A DNA stretch of 64,000 nt from CAVWZH01 sp963765285 (GTDB lineage: Bacteria; Acidobacteriota; Terriglobia; Terriglobales; Acidobacteriaceae): contig CAVXVR010000002.1 in assembly GCA_963765285.1 (NCBI GenBank), positions 372,001 to 436,000 of the forward strand, written 5' to 3'. Positions 52,125 to 59,712 of this stretch are shown here, one piece after another. A program made the translations under genes and the position numbers. Position 1 is the stretch's first letter, and every line of letters begins with the position of its first letter. The notes beneath the pieces are model-generated. The model did no database searches, had not been told where the DNA came from, and saw only the letters and a program-made list of their open reading frames with translations.

Positions 52125-53804
52125 TCACGCGGCTGCGAGCTCGCGCTTCGCGGCGCGGCCGTACAGTACGTCCGCTACATAATCCATGTCCGAAATCAGG
52201 CCTGCCTGCGCGCGATGAATGGCGGGCAGTCCCAGGCTTGCCTCCAGCGCGGCGATCTCGGCTTCGTTGATACCGCCAGCTCCAATGACGTAACGCAACC
52301 CTTCTTCGCCGACCTTGAGTGCGGCCTCGCGGGCGAAGATTCGACTCAATGCCGCCAGTGCGGTCGCGTCGAAGCGCCGGTTGGCTTTCTCGTTGAGTTT
52401 GTTCTCAGCCATGAGCGCGGCACGGCGGGCCAGACTTCCCCCGCACTCCGCGTAGGCGATCAACTCACCCAGCCGAAGAAGAATGTGCTGATAGCGGGTC
52501 AGGCGTCCAACCCGGGCTTTCTCCATCACTTCGGCCAGCGCGTGGAAGGCCAAGGCTGCGATGTCAGCGCCCACGTTCGGATGGCGGGCATGCAGGTCCT
52601 CGAATTTTTTCGCCTGCTCGTGATAATGCTGCCCGCGCGTCTTCAGGTGAAGTTGCCAGCGGTCGCGGCTGATGGTCATCTCCATAATCTCGGAGGTGCC
52701 TTCGTAAATGGTGGTGATGCGAACGTCGCGCTTGATTTTTTCCACCATGTATTCGTGCGTATATCCGTAGCCTCCGAGGGCTTGAATGCTGGCGTCGGCC
52801 GCCAGGTTGCCGGCCTCGGTTGCCATGTATTTCGCGATCGCTCCTTCAGTGTTCAGGCTGCCTTCAGTACCTCCGTCGATGCGCTCCGCGGTCTCTTCTA
52901 TGTAGGAGCGGGCGGCTTCGAGGCGCGCCACGTGGGGCACGATCAGTTTGTGGGTGTAGCCCTGCTTTTCCGAAAGCGGCGCTCCGGCCTGGATGCGCTT
53001 GGTGGAATAGGGAATCGCGCGATCGAGCGCGGACCATCCTCCGCCCAGTCCAAAGGCCGCTACCATCAGCCGCGTGTACCCGAAAACAGCTTGCGCCTGA
53101 ATCAGTCCCTGGCCTTCGACACCACCGATCAGCCGGTCGGCATCGACATAGACGTCGCTGAACGCGAGTGCCGCCGTATTACTCAGCCGAATGCCATGCT
53201 TGTCTTCGGGCTCGTCGTGACTGAAGCCCTTCGCGCCTTTTTCTACGACGAACCAGCTCGGGCCGCCCGGCGCATTCGCCAAAACGGTGTACGCGTCGGC
53301 GATTCCGCCGTTGCTGATCCACTGCTTGGCTCCGTTAATTTTGTAGCCGACGACTTTGCCGTCTTTTGTGACCGGCTCCGCCGTGGTCTTCAGCGCACCC
53401 AGATCGCTGCCTGCTTCGGGCTCGGTGGCTCCGTAGGCGAACAGCAATCCCTCTTCTGCGATACGCGTGAGCCAAAGCTTTTTTTGCTCCGGCGTTGCAC
53501 CCACCGTGATGGGATCGCTGCCGAGAAATGTCGCCAACACTGCCGTGGCTACGCCCAGATCAATGCGCGCCATCTCTTCGCAAACCAGATACACATCGAA
53601 AGCGCCGCCGCCAAAACCGCCGCAGTCTTCGGGAATGAAAAGCAGTTGAATGCCCAGCTGGTCCGGACTGCACATGTGATGCACGACTTCGAGCGGGCAT
53701 TCGTCACGATCATCCAGTTCGCGGAGCGTTTCGTCCGGCAGGCGTTTCTTGGCGAAGTCCCGGAGCGACTTCAGACTGAGTTTCAAAGTTTTGCTTGTGA
53801 TCAT
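52125..53804 (-). CDS. Acyl-CoA dehydrogenase
   Basis: A 559-residue flavoenzyme of the ACAD family. The FAD/substrate segment GATEPEAGSDLGALKTTAEP and GYKINGAKQWISNGGIADAY are the family marks. GGYGYTHEYMVEKIKRDVRI is followed by TTIYEGTSEIMEM, which contains the expected catalytic Glu region. The C-terminal extra domain (about residues 400-559) makes it longer than the 380-residue short-chain enzymes, like long-chain or VLCAD-type members. ATG at 53804 is preferred over an upstream in-frame ATG inside etfA. It lies 10 nt after etfA and should pass electrons to EtfAB. Confidence 0.93.
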   Translation of the reverse strand: MITSKTLKLSLKSLRDFAKKRLPDETLRELDDRDECPLEVVHHMCSPDQLGIQLLFIPEDCGGFGGGAFDVYLVCEEMARIDLGVATAVLATFLGSDPITVGATPEQKKLWLTRIAEEGLLFAYGATEPEAGSDLGALKTTAEPVTKDGKVVGYKINGAKQWISNGGIADAYTVLANAPGGPSWFVVEKGAKGFSHDEPEDKHGIRLSNTAALAFSDVYVDADRLIGGVEGQGLIQAQAVFGYTRLMVAAFGLGGGWSALDRAIPYSTKRIQAGAPLSEKQGYTHKLIVPHVARLEAARSYIEETAERIDGGTEGSLNTEGAIAKYMATEAGNLAADASIQALGGYGYTHEYMVEKIKRDVRITTIYEGTSEIMEMTISRDRWQLHLKTRGQHYHEQAKKFEDLHARHPNVGADIAALAFHALAEVMEKARVGRLTRYQHILLRLGELIAYAECGGSLARRAALMAENKLNEKANRRFDATALAALSRIFAREAALKVGEEGLRYVIGAGGINEAEIAALEASLGLPAIHRAQAGLISDMDYVADVLYGRAAKRELAAA

Positions 53805-53814
53805 GGGTGGTGCC

Positions 53815-54801
53815 TCACTTTGCTGCGACGCTGTGCATTTCACGGACCTTGTTGGTCAATTCCGGCAAGAACTCCAGAAGGTCGTCCACAATTCCGACAT
53901 CGGCTACCTGAAAAATCGGGGCCTTCGGGTTCTTGTTAATCGCGATGATGAAGGGATTTCCCTTGATCCCGGCCAAGTGCTGGAATGCGCCACTGATGCC
54001 GCATGCCAGATAAACTTTGGGCTTCACCGTCTTTCCGGAGGAGCCGACCTGGCGCGATTTCTCCAGCCACTTGGCATCTACGACGGGTCTGGAGCAGCTC
54101 ACCGCCGCGCCTAAGGCATCGGCTAATTCCTGCGCGATGCCTACGTTGTCCTTTTCCTGGATGCCCCGGCCGATGGAGACCAGCACGCTGTGCCTGGTGA
54201 TGTCCACATCGCCGGCTTCAGCGACCACGGTCTCGAGGTATCGCCGTCCAGCAGTCAGAACACCAACCTCGAATGATTTGTCGATCACGGTCCCGGCGAC
54301 GGGGGAACTTTCCAGCGGCTTGAACGCTCCCGGACGCACCGTTATCACGACGCCTGAGGAAATATCACAACGAACATGGGCGCTGACTTGTCCGCCGAAT
54401 TCCTGGCGGACGACCTGGAGGTCGGCACCTTCGACTCCGGCAATCTCCACCACGTCAGAAACGAAAGCCGAGTTCAGCTTGATGGAAAGACCCGGCGCGA
54501 GGTCGATTCCGAAGTGCTCATGAGCCAACAACAAAACGCTATCCGACGGCAGGACATTCACCAGCGCTTTCCGGACCAACTCCGCGTTGGGGTAGACCAG
54601 AGCTTCGTTTGCAATCTTCCAAATCTCGGCGTAGGAAGCACGGAGGCTGTCGCACGCGACGTCCAGGTCAGGGCCCCAACCGCAGAGAATGGCGGTGGGC
54701 GAGGCAGCGGGGTCGATCTTTTTTGCCGCAGCCGCTAATTGCGCCGCAGAGTCGTCGGCCACTCCAGCTTTGTGCACGATGTAAACGAAAATGCGGGCCA
54801 T
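53815..54801 (-). CDS. etfA: Electron transfer flavoprotein alpha subunit
   Basis: A 328-residue EtfA. The C-terminal FAD-binding domain has SCSRPVVDAKWLEKSRQVGS SGKTVKPK and YLACGISGAFQHLAGI, and ends with NPKAPIFQVADVGIVDDL, all typical. The N-terminal half is the usual Rossmann-like fold. The start codon shares a base with the etfB stop (TAATG), so translation is coupled. It takes electrons from acyl-CoA dehydrogenase and hands them to the membrane oxidoreductase encoded just upstream. Confidence 0.95.
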   Translation of the reverse strand: MARIFVYIVHKAGVADDSAAQLAAAAKKIDPAASPTAILCGWGPDLDVACDSLRASYAEIWKIANEALVYPNAELVRKALVNVLPSDSVLLLAHEHFGIDLAPGLSIKLNSAFVSDVVEIAGVEGADLQVVRQEFGGQVSAHVRCDISSGVVITVRPGAFKPLESSPVAGTVIDKSFEVGVLTAGRRYLETVVAEAGDVDITRHSVLVSIGRGIQEKDNVGIAQELADALGAAVSCSRPVVDAKWLEKSRQVGSSGKTVKPKVYLACGISGAFQHLAGIKGNPFIIAINKNPKAPIFQVADVGIVDDLLEFLPELTNKVREMHSVAAK

Positions 54802-55592
54802 TATTTCAACCCTCCTTTAGCTGCAACCAGCTCTAGAACTTTTTCCACGTTCTCTTCGCGGCTGCCGCTGAGCATCTCGGCGCCCTTGCCCAGTGCGGGG
54901 ACGAAGTAGTCCAGTCGTGTGACTTTCGCGGCGGCTTTGCCTACGCTGCCTAGTTCGACGCCCAGTTCCGCCGCGCCGAACGCCGGGATGGGCACGGAAG
55001 CCACCGCCCGGATGCCTCGCATACCGACATATCGCGGCTCGTTGATGCCGGTCTGGATCGAGAGCACGCAAGGCAGATCAATCTCGTTCATCTCTTTGTT
55101 GCCACCTTCGATTTCCCGGCTGATTTTGAGCTTCCTGCCTTCGAGGACCTCGATGGAATTGACCAGCGAGGCAAACGGATAGTCGAGCATCGCCGCCAGC
55201 ATGCCGCCGACTTGCGCGCCGCCGTCTTCGGCCTGGACCCCGGTGAGGATGACGTCGTACGCGCCCTTTCGCACGAACGCTTTCAGGACGGTGGCGATAC
55301 CTCGGCCATCGGATGCAGAGAACGCTTGGTCGGAGATCAGCACGCCAAGGTTGGCGCCCATGGCCATTTCGCGCCGGAGAATCTCTTCGTCATCTTCTCC
55401 GCCCACAGTAACCACGGTGACTTTGCCACCGATTCTGGCGACGATTTGCAGGGCCTCTTCGACCGCGTAGTTGTCCGCCTCGTTGATCGAATAGACCAAC
55501 TCTTCGCGCTCGATATCGTTTCCGGCAGCGTTCAGTTCAATCTCGTTTTCCGAAGTGTCGGGCACCCGTCTTGTGCAAACTAGAATTTCCAC
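54801..55592 (-). CDS. etfB: Electron transfer flavoprotein beta subunit
   Basis: A 263-residue EtfB. MEILVCTRRVPDTSENEIEL is the N-terminal mark. YSINEADNYAVEEALQIVAR, VILTGVQAEDGGAQVGGMLA and LPCVLSIQTGINEPRYVGMR are the conserved AMP- and partner-binding parts. It is separated by 2 nt from the upstream Fe-S oxidoreductase and overlaps etfA by one base. Confidence 0.95.
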   Translation of the reverse strand: MEILVCTRRVPDTSENEIELNAAGNDIEREELVYSINEADNYAVEEALQIVARIGGKVTVVTVGGEDDEEILRREMAMGANLGVLISDQAFSASDGRGIATVLKAFVRKGAYDVILTGVQAEDGGAQVGGMLAAMLDYPFASLVNSIEVLEGRKLKISREIEGGNKEMNEIDLPCVLSIQTGINEPRYVGMRGIRAVASVPIPAFGAAELGVELGSVGKAAAKVTRLDYFVPALGKGAEMLSGSREENVEKVLELVAAKGGLK

Positions 55593-55594
55593 AT

Positions 55595-57745
55595 TTACCT
55601 CCGGGGAAGCGCTTCTTCCTGCGTATCAAACTCAGTCGAGCTGCGCTCGACCGGACAGCCGAGGGCGGCTGTCCCTACGCGTGCAATTTGTTGATCCACC
55701 AATTCCGTCAGATCGATGGCGGTCATCGTGCCTTCCATGCCAGCGACCTTGATCGCATCTTCGATATTCACCATGCAGAACGGACACGCGGTCACGATCA
55801 CGTTGGCTCCGGCTTCCGCCGCCATCTGTACTCGTTTCACACCCATGCGCTGCTCTTCCTTTGGCTCGTAGAACAGCATCAGTCCACCACCGCCACAACA
55901 GAACGAGCGGTCGCGAGAGCGGGTCATCTCGACGCGCTTCAGACCGGGGATCGCATCGAGCACGTCACGCGGATCGTCGTAAACCTGGTTGTGCCGCCCC
56001 AGGTAGCAGGGATCGTGGTAGGTGTAAACGTCATTGCCGTTCTGTATCGGATTGAACTTGATCTTGCCGGACTTCACTTCGCGCGCGATTACCTGGCTGA
56101 TGTGCTCGACCGGCGGGATATCTTTGTAGTCATGCTTCAGGGCATTGAAGGCGTGCGGGTCAGCGGTGACGATCTGCTTCACGCCGGATGCTCGGATGGC
56201 ATCGGTGTTGTGGTCGCGCAGTGCGGTGAACAGCAGTTCTTCGCCGAAGCGCCGCACTTCATGTCCGCTGTCTTTTTCTGCGGCGCCGAGGATTGCGAAG
56301 TTCTCGCCTACGTGGTCGAGGATCTTCGCCGTGGCCCGGCCAATCGATTGCATCCGGTCATCGTAGGAAGTGATGCTGTCGACGAAATACAGCGTGTCGG
56401 TGCCGTTGGTCTTGTCGACCGTCTTTACATGACAGCTTTGCGCGAACTCTTTGGCGTTTACCCAATCAGCCCTTTTCTTTTCCATCTTGCCGTAAGGATT
56501 GCCGCGGCTTTCCAGCGCTTTCAGCGGTTTTTGCAACGACTGGGGCACATTCCCGTCGTCGACCATGCCGCGCCGCAGATCGACAATCTTGTCGATATAT
56601 TCGACCAGCAACGGGCACTCTTCTTCGCAAGCGCCGCAGGTGGTGCAGGACCAGATTTCGTCTTCTGAATAGAGATTGCCGACGAGCGGCTTACCATTTC
56701 CCGCATGCCCAAACATCGGATAGTGCTGGAAGGCATAGTCTCGGGCCTTGATAGTGATGAACCGCGGGGACAAGGGCCTGCCTACCGCATTGGCGGGGCA
56801 GTTATCGGAGCATCGCCCGCAGTCGGCGCAGGAGTAGAAATCGAGCATGTGTTTCCACGTGAAGTCCTCGAACGTCTTTACGCCGAAAGACTTCACCTGA
56901 TCGAGATGCTCGTCGCTGACGCCCCACTTCACCGGCTTCAGCGTCCCCTTATCCAACTTCGCGAAGTAGATGTTGAACAAGGATGTTTCCACGTGAAACT
57001 GAATCCCGAAGGGCCGGTAGCACAGCAGGAAGTAGAAGGTCACTTCGTGGACAAGATAGCCGGCGAAATACAAGCGCCCGAGCGTGGGCAAGGAAGTTGA
57101 AACTAGGGCAACCTTGAACAACCACGGGAGGGACAAGAAAGCGGAGAACTCGACCGCATGACCTGTCTGTACCTGCCCGACTGCTTTCGCAGCCTCAAAC
57201 AGGCTGTCGGCGAGCATCAGAACGGCGATCAGCGACAGTAAGAAGACGGCGTCGGCTTTGTGCGCTTTCCCGAACTGCGCAGGCACTTCATAGCGAGCGG
57301 GCTTGAAGACCAGCCGCCGCACGATCGCGAATATCATCGCCAGAAAGACCACCGTCGCGGCATAGTCGGTCGCGACTTCGTAGAGGTGTCCGGTTTCTCC
57401 CGACAAACCCGGCATCACGAAACTCGGCGAGACCCCGACAATCAGCACCGTGAAGGCGCGCATCGCCAGAAGGATGAATCCGGCAAAAATAAAGATGTGC
57501 AGGATGCCAGAGGTCTTGTAGCGGGGATGCTTCCACTGTCCCAGCCAGAACTTGCCAACCTTGCCCAACCGGGCCAAGGGCCGGTCAAAGCGAAAATCAC
57601 GTTCTGCGCGCAGCAACGGAACAAGGCGCCTCGCCACGATGTAAGCGAAAGCAGCGAGGCCTAGAATATGGACGAATAAGAAGAGCCACCGTCCCGCCAC
57701 CAACCAGGATGTGATTTGCTCAACGGACTGGGTACCTTCCACCAT
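55595..57745 (-). CDS. Membrane Fe-S oxidoreductase, ETF:(mena)quinone oxidoreductase-like (CCG-domain, DUF224 family)
   Basis: A 716-residue membrane enzyme. The N-terminal third has about five to six helices resembling nitrate reductase gamma (WLFLFVHILGLAAFAYIVAR, GFILLAMRAFTVLIVG). Two ferredoxin-type clusters follow: CADCGRCSDNCPANAVG near residue 305 and CTTCGACEEECP near 370. The C-terminal part has two CCG domains; RSFCCGGGGLMLFYE and TACPFCMVNIEDA belong to the second. The group acts as ETF:methylmenaquinone oxidoreductase in organisms lacking classical ETF-QO. Gene order next to etfBA and the dehydrogenase supports that role. The last dozen or so codons come from a palindromic repeat. 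Confidence 0.9.
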   Translation of the reverse strand: MVEGTQSVEQITSWLVAGRWLFLFVHILGLAAFAYIVARRLVPLLRAERDFRFDRPLARLGKVGKFWLGQWKHPRYKTSGILHIFIFAGFILLAMRAFTVLIVGVSPSFVMPGLSGETGHLYEVATDYAATVVFLAMIFAIVRRLVFKPARYEVPAQFGKAHKADAVFLLSLIAVLMLADSLFEAAKAVGQVQTGHAVEFSAFLSLPWLFKVALVSTSLPTLGRLYFAGYLVHEVTFYFLLCYRPFGIQFHVETSLFNIYFAKLDKGTLKPVKWGVSDEHLDQVKSFGVKTFEDFTWKHMLDFYSCADCGRCSDNCPANAVGRPLSPRFITIKARDYAFQHYPMFGHAGNGKPLVGNLYSEDEIWSCTTCGACEEECPLLVEYIDKIVDLRRGMVDDGNVPQSLQKPLKALESRGNPYGKMEKKRADWVNAKEFAQSCHVKTVDKTNGTDTLYFVDSITSYDDRMQSIGRATAKILDHVGENFAILGAAEKDSGHEVRRFGEELLFTALRDHNTDAIRASGVKQIVTADPHAFNALKHDYKDIPPVEHISQVIAREVKSGKIKFNPIQNGNDVYTYHDPCYLGRHNQVYDDPRDVLDAIPGLKRVEMTRSRDRSFCCGGGGLMLFYEPKEEQRMGVKRVQMAAEAGANVIVTACPFCMVNIEDAIKVAGMEGTMTAIDLTELVDQQIARVGTAALGCPVERSSTEFDTQEEALPRR
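55636..55674. repeat. Palindromic repeat forming the 3' end of the Fe-S oxidoreductase gene
   Basis: TCGAGC-TGC-GCTCGA (55636-55650) and GGACAGCCG-AGGG-CGGCTGTCC (55653-55674) are two perfect stems side by side. They encode the C-terminal AALGCPVERSSTEFD, which looks unlike the conserved body of the protein. Confidence 0.7.
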
Positions 57746-57804
57746 AACGCCCGGCTTTCAAGAGAACTACCTGGCCCAGTTGCTCTACCCACCTCCCTGA
57801 ATCA

Positions 57805-58989
57805 CTACGCGGTCATCTGCGTCAGAACCCTCTCTTCTTCAGTGACTGGCGGTCTTACTGGCGCCGGCTTGACCGAAGGGAGATGGACTGTCAGGGGAAC
57901 AGACACTCGAACGGTGGCCGCGGGCTTAGGCACGGGTTTCGATACCCTCCGTGTCTTCGTCCGTATTTTCTTCTGATCCTTCTGCGGCGCTTTAACTGCA
58001 ACCGCGTCTCGCAACTCATCGAAATTAACTTTCAAGAACTCTTCCAAGCGCCGCAGATCGGGGGCGGCGTGAACGTCTCCACTAAACCCGAAATACATCA
58101 TCCCGTCGTAACTCAGAATGGCGCAGTTGACCGCCATCTCGCCTCCCACCGGCACGTAGGGATAGCAGCGCAGCACCTTGTGACCGAGGGCATAGAGGGG
58201 GTACTGCGGTCCGGGCACATTGGTGCACACCATGTTGAAGGGCGTGAACGGAACCTGGCTCACCATGGGCCCGACCATCGCTTGCATAGCATTCGGGAAC
58301 ATGCCGATCAAACCTCCCGCCAAGCTCACCAACTCGGCGGCATGCGAATGCTTTAGAAACTCGGTCCTCTTGTGCACAGCGGCCACCAGTTTTCGCGGGT
58401 TGCGGATATCCAGCGGAACCGTGACCGGAACAATCGTGATCCGGTTCCCCAGTTCGCCCGGACTATCGTTGGCGCGCAGGTTGACTGGGACCATCATGCG
58501 CAACAGCCGCCCCTTGACCCGGTCGCCATGCAGTTCCAAATAGCGCCGGATGGTGGCCGTGACCAACGCGAGAATCACGTCATTCACGCTAGCCCCACAG
58601 ATTTGCCGTATCGCTTTGACCTCCGCCAAAGGAATTTCCGCCCAAGCGAATTTTTGCGGGCCACGGTAAAGAACGTTGAAGCGCAGCCGCTCGGTGAGAG
58701 CGGTAATTTCCGGAAGCAGCGGTGAGGACTCGTCCGGAGCCAGACTTCCACCATTCGCGGCCATGCGCTGCGTCATATCCAACAAGTCCGCCCAGGCGGA
58801 GAGGATCCGCGTGACGAAATCGCCGCAGGAATTCACCACCCCATCAGTAAGCGAGTTGATCGGGTCGCGCCGTGGGGGCGCGGGGAGCCGGAATTTCTTC
58901 CGCGGCAGGCGCGGCGCGTCCGGGCTTGCGTCCAGGAGCACGTTCATGATGCCCACGCCGGCAATACCATCGGCTAGGCAATGGTGCAT
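57805..58989 (-). pseudogene. WS/DGAT acyltransferase, C-terminal part of a frameshifted gene
   Basis: A 394-residue open frame beginning exactly at the acyltransferase active motif MHHCLADGIAG (HHX3DG). VNDVILALVTATIRRYLELH, MMVPVNLRANDSPGELGNRI, PFNMVCTNVPGPQYPLYALG and VNCAILSYDGMMYFGFSGDV are WS/DGAT marks. The family makes wax esters or triacylglycerol from acyl-CoA and an alcohol or diacylglycerol. The N-terminal 130 residues are encoded one frame off in the overlapping ORF. The tail is Lys/Pro-rich (KPVPKPAATVRVSVPLT), unusual for the family. Type is given as pseudogene because no single frame holds the enzyme; an assembly error could also explain it. Confidence 0.85.
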
Positions 58990-59398
58990 GCGGAGAATGA
59001 GTCCGGTGCGATTCGCCTTTCAGACCGTGGACGAGAGTCAGGTCCCACAAGGGATGCTGGCGGTCCATTACCGTGCTAAAAAGTTTTCCAGCCAGCGCCT
59101 TCAATTCGGTGTCGGTGCCATGTTTGAGCGTGACGTCACGGACGTGATTGCGAATATCAAAGTTGGGGTCGTATTCCCATGTCGGCAAACCAATATTCAG
59201 CGGCGGTGGCACCACCCGCTTGAGATAACGGGGAAGCAGAGGCAGTTTCGTTTCGATGAATTGGGTGAAAGCTTTGAACGGGATCTCGCCCTCCAGGATG
59301 CTGACGCTGGCCACGTTGAGCGGCATACCCTCGCGCTCCAGGTTCAGGAACACTGTGTCACCCCAGGAAAGGCGGTCATCTTGTTGATGGTTCTGCAT
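58844..59398 (-). pseudogene. WS/DGAT acyltransferase, N-terminal part of the frameshifted gene
   Basis: The frame starts MQNHQQDDRLSWGDTVFLNL, typical of WS/DGAT N-termini (short leader, then LSWGD and FLNLE), and continues through LPRYLKRVVPPPLNIGLPTW, DPNFDIRNHVRDVTLK and RQHPLWDLTLVHGLKG. After GLKG (near 59017) the sequence becomes Pro/Arg/His-rich nonsense to 58844. Removing one base in AAAGGCGAATCG (sense strand) restores ...GLK(G/A)NRTGLILRMHHCLADG.... With this repair the enzyme would be about 530 residues, normal for the family. Confidence 0.85.
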
Positions 59399-59421
59399 AA
59401 CAGCTCTCCAATTCGTTCCCG

Positions 59422-59709
59422 TTAACCCACGAAAGCAAATCGCGACGTCAGCTTCGTCAGTTTGAGCACTTTGTAGACATCAATATTGACGCTGCGCAAC
59501 ACGACCTTAATTCCCTTTTCGTGGGCCAGGCCGGCGAACTCTTCCATCGCGCGGAGTGCGTTCGAATCGATTCGCCGGAGGGAAGAAACATCCAGCACCA
59601 CCTCCCCACCGGCGCCATTCAGTTTTTCGCCGGCTTCTCGCAATGTCTGGACCACCCGCTCTTCATCCATCTTGTGCAACACGGAAATCATTGCCATACC
59701 CACTCCCAT
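59422..59709 (-). CDS. STAS-domain protein (anti-sigma factor antagonist-like)
   Basis: A 95-residue single STAS domain. VVLDVSSLRRIDSNALRAME is the core, with S49 in IDSNAL at the site phosphorylated in SpoIIAA-type proteins, then FAGLAHEKGIKVVLRSVNID and VYKVLKLTKL. It sits 3 nt after adhE and 23 nt before the acyltransferase. No anti-sigma kinase or phosphatase is encoded nearby, so its partner is elsewhere or it has another role, such as scaffolding. The start could be M1 or M5/M7 of the reading frame. Confidence 0.85.
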   Translation of the reverse strand: MGVGMAMISVLHKMDEERVVQTLREAGEKLNGAGGEVVLDVSSLRRIDSNALRAMEEFAGLAHEKGIKVVLRSVNIDVYKVLKLTKLTSRFAFVG

Positions 59710-59712
59710 CCG

